Part shown: piece after piece, positions 7,771 to 14,821 of the stretch
How positions within the stretch are numbered: position 1 is the first letter of the stretch
How the letters are laid out: each line of letters starts with the position of its first letter
DNA from: JAVBPB01 sp031549965
Lineage (GTDB): Bacteria > Bacillota > Clostridia > Lachnospirales > Lachnospiraceae
Direction: 5' to 3'
NCBI GenBank assembly: GCA_031549965.1
Contig: JAVBPB010000158.1
Location: 1 to 17,109, forward strand
DNA: 17,109 bases
Program-made: the position numbers and the translations under genes
Notes under the pieces: model-generated
Databases searched by the model: none
What the model saw: the letters and a program-made list of their open reading frames with translations, nothing else
Told to the model about the DNA's origin: nothing

Positions 7771-8776
7771 AATTCGCAAAAAATTATTTCGTATTCTTCT
7801 TATATTTGATGAGATAATTTTATCAAAAGCCCCAATGGACTACGAATATAAACAGTTAAAAAGCGGAGGCAATTTTAAAATTATCCCCTTTGAAGAATTT
7901 TATTATGATAATCCTATATATAAGGAGGAACATAATCTTTATGCGGAACATCTAAAGCCAGCAATTACACCTGTAGCAGAAGAGAGGCTAAAATCATACT
8001 TCCGAATCATTCCTAAAGATATTAATTATTCTGATTTTATTTCTGCTTTATATGATAATATTATACAGAAAAAAGATTTACCACAAAAATACGCTCAAGT
8101 ATCTCAAATTAATAGAGAACTATATAATTTGCGGAATGAACATAATTTGCGTAAAGCAGATTTAGAAAAGTGGCCAGATAGTCTTAGGATGGACAAGCGT
8201 TTTTATACTGAGGTTTCAATGTGGATTGTGACTATGTATGAAGAACTGTGTTGGCAGCTGCAAATTAGTTCTGAAAATGATGCAACTATTATGAACTGAG
8301 AGTATCAGTTGGCGAATATTGGATGTGATATACTTGATGGTGATGTTGAACCAATCATGGAGGCATATAAAATACTTAGAGTTGAGTATGGGAAAATTAT
8401 AGGAACGCTTCCAGAAGTAAAAAGTATACAAGAGGCACTTCGGATTAAGGAAAAAAGACGTCATGATTTACATAATTTAAGGCAGGAATTATCACACCTT
8501 GAATACGAAATAAGAAACGCGGGGAATATAGTAGCTATTGAGAAAGCAGCAAAAGATATTTCAAAAGCGTCAAAAGCATTATCTATAGGGAATACAGTTA
8601 GTAAAGTTGCTAAATGGACGAATCATCTTCTCCTTCCTCTAGGAGTAGTTTCTATGTTTACTAAGTGTCCAGAATTAGCAATGGGTACAGGGGTATTAAC
8701 TGCAACTGGGCGCGCGGCAACAATTATTGGTGAAAGGATATCAAAAGGAAATAATTGGTTTGAACTTTTGATATAA
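7767..8776 (+). pseudogene. Broken coiled-coil/hydrophobic-tail gene (frameshift and internal TGA)
   Basis: From the coupled ATG at 7767 the frame gives only 16 codons. One frame over, the text reads KIRKKLFRILLIFDEII..., as if a single A were missing near 7770. That frame runs to TGA at 8297-8299 and then resumes without interruption (EYQLANIGCDILDGDVEPIM...) to the TAA at 8774-8776. The joined product is about 337 residues: a soluble N-terminal half, a charged coiled-coil centre (KEKRRHDLHNLRQELSHLEY), and a C-terminal small-residue hydrophobic part (HLLLPLGVVSMFTK through GTGVLTATGRAATIIGERIS) that could pack against or enter a membrane. The TGA lies inside a hairpin at 8294-8310, so recoding is possible, but two lesions favour loss of function. 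An alternative start at TTG 7742 is in the main frame. The family is not recognised. Confidence 0.6.
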
Positions 8777-8978
8777 AACTATGAATGCTTTATGATAGGT
8801 GAACAGTTACTTTGTTTTAGATTGCATGGGTAAATTAAGCACACTATGATATTATACATATAATAATGATAAGTGTTTCTAAGTGTTAGTTGAGCCAATA
8901 ATGGGAATTTTAGATGGCAAGTATGATATGAGAAAATGTTGAGGTAATATAATATTAAATTTCATGGAGGATGTATAA

Positions 8979-10034
8979 ATGGGATCAAACTCTTTAATTA
9001 TAAAAAGAGCCTATCTTTTTGAAGAACTAATAAAGGATATGTTTATTGCTTTAGCCATAGAAATCCTATCTGAAAATGTAGACATAAAAATTAATAATAA
9101 ATATTTAGAAATGGATCTGTATGTATTATTTAAAGAAGTTAAATACATTGTTGAGGTGAAATATGGTTCCACTTCTAAATATGATAAGAGAAATTTTGAT
9201 TTATCAGTGCAAAAATTGAAATTTACTTGTAATAATATGCATATAAAGAATAGCTGTATTTTTACATTTTATATAGTAAGCGATGAAATAAAATCAGATT
9301 TAAATAAGGAAAATATTCTTGTTTATGATATAAGGAATTTGCTATACATTTTCAATAAAATACCAGATTTACGAGATAGATTTTTCAGTATTCTTTCGTA
9401 TGCTATTGATGACATTGAAGAACAAGAACCTGATGACGAATTGCTAGGAGTAGCAATATATAATTTGTTACAATTCAAAGTTTATTATAATGATGTGCCT
9501 CAGAGTACTAAAACTGATTATATTAACGAACTTGATTTAATCGTTCCTGGTAAGGCCGATTTTAGACGTTATGAAAAATACTGTAAAAAGATATTAATGT
9601 ATTTATTTGACAATAGTCTTGATAGATGGAGAGAACAAGAGGATTCAGGCGAAGGCATGTTTGTTTTTGATATTATATGTAAAATAAAAGATAATGCCCC
9701 TGGGTTTTGGGAGTTAATTAAGAATAAATTTAATTCCAGATATGTTATTTTTGAGTTTAAAAATTATTCAGATGATATAACTCAAAAAGAAATATATACA
9801 ACTGAAAAATACTTATTTAATACTGCTTTACGTAATGTTGCCATTATAATTACGAGAAAGGGTATTGACGATAATGCTAAGAAAGCAATTAAAGGTGCAT
9901 TGAGAGAACAAGGGAAATTAATTATAGTATTAAATGATGAAGATATAAAAAATATGATCGGCAATGATAATATTACCGCAATAGATTATTTAGAAGATAA
10001 GTTAGATGAGTTTTTAATTGAGTTAGACAAATAA
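8979..10034 (+). CDS. Predicted double PD-(D/E)XK nuclease, 351 aa
   Basis: This intact gene has ATGGAGGATG as its RBS. The protein appears to contain two nuclease cores. In the first, LFEEL (Glu15/16) is followed by Asp46 in LEMDLYVLF and Glu59-Val-Lys61 in IVEVKYG, with Gln78 in a following helix. In the second, Glu199 in RRYEKYCKKIL is followed by Asp231 in FVFDIICKI and Glu259-Phe-Lys261 in VIFEFKNY, with Gln269 after it. Both follow the E...D...ExK order of Mrr/restriction-like enzymes, and the second ends in a strand-helix pattern (RNVAIIITRKGID...LIIVLND) typical of that group. An acidic linker (about 143-155) separates them. Both catalytic sets look complete. A restriction or anti-phage role fits the context but is inferred. 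It is probably transcribed alone: 202 bp separate it from the broken upstream gene, and a hairpin lies at its end. Confidence 0.65.
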   Translation: MGSNSLIIKRAYLFEELIKDMFIALAIEILSENVDIKINNKYLEMDLYVLFKEVKYIVEVKYGSTSKYDKRNFDLSVQKLKFTCNNMHIKNSCIFTFYIVSDEIKSDLNKENILVYDIRNLLYIFNKIPDLRDRFFSILSYAIDDIEEQEPDDELLGVAIYNLLQFKVYYNDVPQSTKTDYINELDLIVPGKADFRRYEKYCKKILMYLFDNSLDRWREQEDSGEGMFVFDIICKIKDNAPGFWELIKNKFNSRYVIFEFKNYSDDITQKEIYTTEKYLFNTALRNVAIIITRKGIDDNAKKAIKGALREQGKLIIVLNDEDIKNMIGNDNITAIDYLEDKLDEFLIELDK

Positions 10035-10052
10035 TTATTTTTTATATTTGTC
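10026..10052 (+). terminator. Hairpin overlapping the double-nuclease stop codon
   Basis: GACAAATA and TATTTGTC form a perfect 8-bp stem with an 11-base T-rich loop; the left arm contains the last codons and part of the stop. No T-tract follows, so terminator function is uncertain. Confidence 0.3.
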
Positions 10053-10568
10053 ATGATAGTAATATGTTAAGAGTCTGTTTTAATTTCAACTGTCCATATA
10101 ATGCATGATTGGATAAGTCTAATTTAAGTAATTTGTCAAGAAGTAGTCGTAGATAAGCCTCTGCGGCTATTTTTGTATATAAGTTAAAAAAATTTTACGT
10201 CCTATTTGACACCTGCTTAAGGAACTGATTGAAGTAGTTGAAAGAACTCAAAAATGATTACAAATTAACTAGAAACATAGAGAAAGAATAAGTAAAAAGG
10301 TTTATATCTATAGGAAGTATAAAGATTAGTTAGATTTCCAAATAAGTTTTGAATTACTATAGTGTAATGTATTAATAATTTAAGTGAAATTCCAAATTAT
10401 GACATATCTGTTTGGAAGTATCATGGTAAAAGTTTATTAAAGTGTGTATGCTATTAATGTTTTTGTTTAAAATGGTATAAAATAAAAAATTAATAATTTA
10501 CTTAATTTTTACATTATAATATGTTTTAATATATATAAAATGTAACTTTAGATTCTATTTATATTTAG
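10035..10568. other. Non-coding stretch
   Basis: No gene is visible. It holds AGCC-TCTGC-GGCT followed by ATTTTT (10157-10174), a possible weak terminator. It also holds CGTCCTATTTGACACCTGCTT (10198-10218), which resembles CGTCCTGACACCTT at 7311-7324. A 14-codon open tail, LLKELIEVVERTQK, ends with TGA near 10258 and could be the last codons of a lost gene. The rest is featureless AT-rich DNA. Confidence 0.45.
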
Positions 10569-10859
10569 ACACATATATGGTTAAAGTTTTCGGAAAGTCA
10601 TATAAGAGATAAGAATAGAAACTTAGATATTTTTTCGTATAATGTCATTGCAAATAATTAGGAATCTCATGAACTGTTAAGACTTACCAATATACTGAAA
10701 GAATTACTTTGTAAATACAAAGGGAGTAAAATTTATAACAAGTATGAATGGCTAAGGAATCAATTCAATGAAATGTGTATTTATTTGAACAATCAATTTT
10801 ACACAAATAGATTTAGCACATTTGAGATAATTAATCCTAGTGAAAATTTATCCATATAA
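10569..10859 (+). pseudogene. Decayed unknown ORF, copy 2
   Basis: One frame reads THIWLKFSESHIRDKNRNLD through VIANN to a TAG at 10659-10661, then continues for 65 codons (ESHELLRLTNILKELLCKYK... to PSENLSI) and stops at 10857-10859. The second part lacks an ATG near its beginning and has no RBS, so the TAG looks like a nonsense mutation in an older gene. The central part resembles the decayed ORF at 4622-4830. The residues are charged and helical; the family is not recognised. Confidence 0.45.
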
Positions 10860-10985
10860 TACTAGATTTATTTTTAATGATGAAACTATAATTAGATTTA
10901 TTCATTTAGTTTTTTATATTATTACTTAATTATCAAGACATTGGTATAAATAAATAAAAGCCAAAAATATGATTAGCAATAAAAT

Positions 10986-11059
10986 AAAAATTATCCTGAA
11001 ATATTTCAAATTGATATGCAACTTTATATAATTTGAGTGCAAACTTCAGGGTGATTTTT
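10986..11059 (+). repeat. 15-bp imperfect inverted repeat beside the element end
   Basis: AAAAATTATCCTGAA (10986-11000) can pair with TTCAGGGTGATTTTT (11045-11059). The only two departures from perfect complementarity become G-U pairs in RNA, so a full 15-bp stem forms around a 44-base loop. The right arm runs into a T-rich tract. It may be a terminator-like boundary hairpin or part of a recombinase-binding site. Confidence 0.5.
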
Positions 11060-11062
11060 CTT

Positions 11063-11081
11063 TTAGTCTTATCTTGACACA
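11063..11081 (+). repeat. Putative element right end, copy 2
   Basis: TTAGTCTTATCTTGACACA matches 2886-2904 in 18 of 19 positions, and the preceding GATTTTT(CT)TT also corresponds. Five bases later the CRISPR remnant starts in the middle of a repeat. I infer the right boundary of an element that inserted into the array. Confidence 0.55.
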
Positions 11082-11086
11082 TCCTT

Positions 11087-11306
11087 ATTACCAGAGTGGA
11101 ATGTAAATTAAAGCTGTCTTTTTAGTATAAGGGTCGCCATGTTCATTTGAATATTACCAGAGTGGAATGTAAATTATTTTTGCAAGGACAAATATCGCAA
11201 ACTGATACTTCATTTGAATATTACTAGAGTGGAATGTAAATCTCATGACCGAATCGGCTGTTTTATCAACTTTGTTATTTGAATATTACCAGAGCGAAAT
11301 CTAAAT
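11087..11306 (+). CRISPR. CRISPR remnant, type I-B-like repeat, three spacers
   Basis: The 30-bp repeat begins ATTTGAATATTACC and ends GGAATGTAAAT. Repeat 1 is truncated to its last 22 bases (11087-11108). Repeat 2 is complete (11145-11174). Repeat 3 has one C-to-T change (11212-11241). Repeat 4 has three changes in its 3' half (11277-11306). The spacers are 36, 37 and 35 bases (11109-11144, 11175-11211, 11242-11276). The ending resembles clostridial type I-B repeats such as those of C. difficile, and the degenerate last copy marks the trailer, so the array reads rightward with its leader lost on the left. No cas gene is visible. Crossing the left end is the presumed element boundary. Confidence 0.92.
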
Positions 11307-11551
11307 ATTGTACTTGAAGTTGAGTTATATTAGATAATTGTAAACGCAGATTGATCTTACAAACATAAATATGGTAATAAAGGGTGTTGCAGAAATTGGT
11401 CAATCACATCTGTAACATATACCATTATATATATGAAAGGTACAGATAAAATAAAATTGTATGAAAACACTTGTAAATACTTAATATATTATTAGAATAA
11501 TAATTACTTTACCAAAGCAAAGTTTTACAACAATAAGCAAAAGGAGAAGAT
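11307..11551. other. Downstream flank of the CRISPR remnant
   Basis: No gene is visible before 11552. TGTTGCAGA (11385-11393) and TCTGTAACA (11409-11417) can pair over nine positions with one G-U pair and a 15-base loop. There is no T-tract, so its role is unknown. Confidence 0.35.
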
Positions 11552-12013
11552 ATGCAAAAAAGAGAAGTATTAATATTAGCTTTAATTAGCATTATTATAT
11601 TAGTATGTATTATTAGCCTAATAATAAAAAAAGATAATGTAAAAATAATGCCACAAGATGAACAATTAAAAGTTAAAATAGATGAGTTAATTGTTTTTTC
11701 TAATGAAATATGGTTTAAGCATATAACGGATTTTGAATGGGATGAAATGTATATAATTGGACCCTATGCTAATCCACAAAAAAATATAAAAAGTCAAAAG
11801 ATAAATTGGAAAGAAATTAAAACATCTATAGAAACAAATGATAGTATTACTCTAATTGTATTTTTATATGAGGGTGAAATTGTCTCATATTTAGAGTATC
11901 CAAGATCGAAAGGTAATTTTAACATTACAGGGGTACGAAAATATAATAAAGAAACGGGATATTTTAGAATAACGAATGATGAATGGGGAGTTATAGACAT
12001 ATTACCTCAGTAG
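11552..12013 (+). CDS. Small membrane-anchored protein, 153 aa, unknown
   Basis: The ATG follows AAAAGGAGA at good spacing. Residues 5-25 (EVLILALISIIILVCIISLI) form one strong membrane segment, preceded by MQKR and followed by KKD. The remaining ~125 residues form a soluble domain rich in aromatic and acidic residues, with no Cys-containing lipobox. The protein is probably an N-terminally anchored protein facing outside the cell. The extracellular part has alternating strands (TLIVFLYEGEIVSYLEY, YFRITNDEWGVIDIL), suggesting a small beta-rich fold. I do not recognise the family. It stands alone between the CRISPR remnant and the ProC-like gene, and nothing ties it functionally to either. Confidence 0.7.
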   Translation: MQKREVLILALISIIILVCIISLIIKKDNVKIMPQDEQLKVKIDELIVFSNEIWFKHITDFEWDEMYIIGPYANPQKNIKSQKINWKEIKTSIETNDSITLIVFLYEGEIVSYLEYPRSKGNFNITGVRKYNKETGYFRITNDEWGVIDILPQ

Positions 12014-12198
12014 AATTGATTAATAATCAAAAAAACAACTAATAAGTATTTAAAGCAAAATATCATTATAAAAATTGGCTTATGAAAAGAAAAAATGTTA
12101 AAAAAGTTAATTACAGCGGAATCTAATTGTATTTATTACATAACGATACCAGATTAATATGATACATTGACCCGGTGCAGTGAAGAATGGAGAATATT

Positions 12199-13029
12199 AT
12201 GAAAATTGGATTAATAGGATTTGGAAACTTAGGAAAGGCGTTTATTTCAGGATTGGATAATTCAGGATTTCATTGCAATAATATATGTATAACGGCTAAA
12301 ACCCAACGGACAATGAATTTGGTAAAGGAACTTTATCCACAGGTAAAAGTTTTTTCGGAAAAGGCAAAATTGATTGATTATTCCAACATCATAGTTCTTT
12401 GTGTAGAACCACAGAATGCAGAGGAAGTTTGCCTAGAGATGCAAAAACAACATTTTAAAGATAAACTAATAATCAGTTTTATGTCAGGTGTTTCTACATC
12501 AGATTTGATCAAATATTTAGATGGAGCTATAGACAAAACACACGTTATGCGTGCTATGCCAAATATATCTATATCTAATTGTAAGGGAATTATTGGGCTT
12601 TCCCATAATATGTTAGATGGTGAGCAACCTGAATTATTTTCTGAAATCATCAAATTATTTGAAAGGCTGGGTCAAGTTATTCAGGTCAAAGAAGACAAGT
12701 TGGAAACAATTACTGTTTCCGCAGCATGTGGGTTAGCTTTTGCCAGTACAATGCTAAAATCGTATCAGGATGCAATTCAATTTCTGTTTAAGGATTTAAA
12801 GTTATCTGAAGAAGTGACTTTGCAGCTTTTTGAAGGTGTCATTTCTTTGATTAGGGGTCAGAATATTTCTTTCCAGCAGTTGAATAGTATTGTCGCTACC
12901 AAAGGTGGCTCTACCGAGGCAGGATTGAACAATTTTGACACGGATTCCCTTGATAAAATCCTTCAAACAGCATTAGAAGCATCATATAACCGCACAAGAA
13001 ATATTAGGATAAATAGTAGAGACAAATAA
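12199..13029 (+). CDS. proC: Pyrroline-5-carboxylate reductase family protein (ProC-like)
   Basis: ProC enzymes reduce 1-pyrroline-5-carboxylate to proline with NAD(P)H in the cytoplasm. The start is placed at the ATG at 12199 (MKIGLIGFGNLGKAF) rather than 12187, because GGAG sits 6 bases before it and the dinucleotide-binding motif GFGNLG then lies where the family has it. Other family marks are VLCVEPQ (usually VKPQ), RAMPNISISNCKG (usually R.MPNTP....G), and KGGSTEAGL (usually PGGTT.AGL). The usual SGSGPAY segment reads SAACGLAFAST. With several active-site-region motifs altered, it may be a paralogue acting on another cyclic imine or keto compound rather than the main proline enzyme. At 276 aa it has the normal length. 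It has no operon partners here. The family is secure; the precise reaction is not. Confidence 0.8.
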   Translation: MKIGLIGFGNLGKAFISGLDNSGFHCNNICITAKTQRTMNLVKELYPQVKVFSEKAKLIDYSNIIVLCVEPQNAEEVCLEMQKQHFKDKLIISFMSGVSTSDLIKYLDGAIDKTHVMRAMPNISISNCKGIIGLSHNMLDGEQPELFSEIIKLFERLGQVIQVKEDKLETITVSAACGLAFASTMLKSYQDAIQFLFKDLKLSEEVTLQLFEGVISLIRGQNISFQQLNSIVATKGGSTEAGLNNFDTDSLDKILQTALEASYNRTRNIRINSRDK

Positions 13030-13035
13030 TCTATT

Positions 13036-13056
13036 ACTTTTAACATTTTTAAAAGT
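13036..13056 (+). terminator. Weak hairpin after proC-like gene
   Basis: ACTTTTAA-CATTT-TTAAAAGT is a perfect 8-bp stem just after the stop codon. It is A-T only except one pair and has no clean T-tract, so it is a weak candidate. Confidence 0.3.
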
Positions 13057-13080
13057 TCAAAAGTATGATGATTTTTGTAT

Positions 13081-13109
13081 TTGACTTTTACATATATTTA
13101 AACTATAAT
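13081..13109 (+). promoter_or_regulatory. Promoter of the kinase-gntR-deoC operon
   Basis: TTGACT and a perfect TATAAT are separated by 17 bases, giving an unusually long leader of about 170 bases before the kinase start. Confidence 0.75.
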
Positions 13110-13121
13110 ATGTATAGACAT
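13110..13121 (+). promoter_or_regulatory. Candidate GntR/HutC-type operator
   Basis: ATGTATAGACAT has ATGT/ACAT arms and contains GTATAGAC, close to the GTNTAGAC core bound by HutC-subfamily GntR regulators. It lies directly downstream of the -10 box, at the expected transcription start, where a bound repressor would block initiation. The regulator encoded in this operon is the obvious candidate to bind it. Confidence 0.6.
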
Positions 13122-13175
13122 TACAACATAACAAATAACATAACTATTAGAATATGTTCAATGTAACATGAAATG

Positions 13176-13195
13176 ACAAGATTATAGTATCTTGT
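13176..13195 (+). terminator. Leader hairpin, possible attenuator
   Basis: ACAAGAT-TATAGT-ATCTTGT forms a perfect 7-bp stem followed by TTTGATTT, about 90 bases before the kinase start. Its place inside the leader suggests partial termination or mRNA stabilisation. A second small inverted repeat (ATGTT/AACAT, 13154-13169) stands before it. Confidence 0.4.
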
Positions 13196-13286
13196 TTTGA
13201 TTTACCAAAACTAATTAAAGTAACAAAATCAAATGGAATAAATTTCAACTATTTCTCAAACATACTCACAAAAAAGGAGAATAACA

Positions 13287-14807
13287 ATGAGCCAATATAT
13301 ATTAGCCCATGATTTAGGAACCAGCGGAAATAAAGCTACCTTATACGACTTAGAAGGTAAACTAATATGCAGCGTTGTAAGTGAATATGAAACATTTTTT
13401 CCAAAAGCAAATTTTTGTGAGCAGAATCCAAATGATTGGTGGAGGGCTGTTTGTGATTCCACAAAAAAATTACTAGAAAAATCAAACATATCAAATTCAT
13501 CAATAATAAGTGTTTGCTTTTCAGCACAAATGATGGGGTGCCTAATTATTGATAAATTTGGAAAACCTATCAGACCAATGATAATATGGGCAGACACAAG
13601 AGCTTCTATGGAAGAAGAAATGATGAATAACAAGATAGGGAAAAAAAGAGGATACGAAATTACCGGACATAGACTTAGTGCATCATACTCTGGTGCCAAG
13701 CTTTTATGGATTAAAAATAACGAACCAGAAAACTACAACAAAGCAGATAAAATGCTACATGCAAAAGATTATATAATTTACAAACTTACTGGTGAAATAG
13801 TAACAGATTACAGTGATGCATCAGGTACTAATTTATTAGATATTAATAATAAAAGTTGGTCAGAAGAAATAATAAACGAATTAGATATAAATAAAAATTT
13901 ACTTCCCACCATTTACCCATCAACTCACATAGCAGGCAAAATAAAAAGTGATGTTGCAAGAGAAATTGGTTTACTTGAAGGGACTCCAGTTGTAATAGGA
14001 GGAGGAGATGGATCTTGTGCATGCGTTGGAGCTGGTGTTGTAAGTGAAGGAAAGGCATATAACGTTATTGGCTCTTCCTCATGGATTTCATTTGCATCTA
14101 AAAAGCCATTATTAGATACTGAGATGAGAACTTTTAACTGGATTCATCTTGATGAAAATTACTATACACCATGCGGAACAATGCAGGCAGCAGGACTTTC
14201 ATATAAATGGTATAAAGATTTATTTGCAGATAGTATAATAAAAAGCAATGATAGCTCTAAAGATATTTATCAAATCCTAAACGAATCAGCCCTATTATCT
14301 AAAGAGGGAGCAAATGGATTACTTTTTTTACCATATCTTTTGGGAGAACGCTCACCCTTATGGAACGCTAATGCTAAAGGTGCATTCATAGGACTTTCAA
14401 TGACAACAACCAAGAATGATATGGTCAGAGCTGTTCTTGAAGGTGTGGGATATAACCTAAAAATAATTTTAGAGATTTTGGAAAGTTTAAAGCCCCTTGA
14501 GAATATTATTATGATTGGGGGAGGGGCAAAAGGAAGAGAATGGGTTCAAATATTAGCTGATATTTGGCAGAAAAACTTGTCTATTCCAAAATACTTAGAA
14601 GAAGCTACATCAATGGGAGCGGCAATATGTGGTGGTATTGGTGTTGGAGCCTTTAAAAATTTTGAAGTCATTACTAAATTCAATAATATAAATGAGATAA
14701 TTACTCCTGATGCCACAAAAAAGGAGATTTATGATAAAATGTACAAAGCGTTCACAAGTTCCTACTACGGACTATATCAAGCATTTGAAATGATTTCAAA
14801 AATATAG
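13287..14807 (+). CDS. FGGY-family carbohydrate kinase (xylulokinase-like)
   Basis: This enzyme transfers the ATP gamma-phosphate to a sugar or polyol. The 506-aa length is typical. HDLGTSGNKATLYD (8-21) is the N-terminal phosphate loop. IIWADTRAS (99-107) matches the xylulokinase/gluconokinase WxDxR motif. GGGDGSCACVGAG (238-250) carries the likely catalytic Asp241. LPYLLGERSPLWN (348-360), RAVLEGVGYN (381-390) and MIGGGAKGREWVQILAD (409-425) are C-terminal FGGY signatures. The gene has its own promoter and a GGAG RBS. It is followed 14 bases later by a GntR regulator and then a DeoC-type aldolase, so its product is probably cleaved by that aldolase. No xylose isomerase or transporter is present. 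The substrate cannot be read from sequence; xylB would be an over-assignment. Confidence 0.9.
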   Translation: MSQYILAHDLGTSGNKATLYDLEGKLICSVVSEYETFFPKANFCEQNPNDWWRAVCDSTKKLLEKSNISNSSIISVCFSAQMMGCLIIDKFGKPIRPMIIWADTRASMEEEMMNNKIGKKRGYEITGHRLSASYSGAKLLWIKNNEPENYNKADKMLHAKDYIIYKLTGEIVTDYSDASGTNLLDINNKSWSEEIINELDINKNLLPTIYPSTHIAGKIKSDVAREIGLLEGTPVVIGGGDGSCACVGAGVVSEGKAYNVIGSSSWISFASKKPLLDTEMRTFNWIHLDENYYTPCGTMQAAGLSYKWYKDLFADSIIKSNDSSKDIYQILNESALLSKEGANGLLFLPYLLGERSPLWNANAKGAFIGLSMTTTKNDMVRAVLEGVGYNLKIILEILESLKPLENIIMIGGGAKGREWVQILADIWQKNLSIPKYLEEATSMGAAICGGIGVGAFKNFEVITKFNNINEIITPDATKKEIYDKMYKAFTSSYYGLYQAFEMISKI

Positions 14808-14821
14808 AGAGGAGCGTTAAG

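Noticed and set aside
10125..10150. Inverted CTTGACA motif as a third element end
   Set aside because: Only seven bases match and TTGACA-like strings are common as promoter boxes.
12016..12030. TTGATTA-A-TAATCAA palindrome after the 153-aa gene as a terminator
   Set aside because: A one-base loop is sterically poor, and the following tract is A-rich, not T-rich, on this strand.
12187..12198. ATG at 12187 as the ProC-like start
   Set aside because: The GGAG used as RBS lies inside these codons, and the family start MKIGLIG is at 12199.
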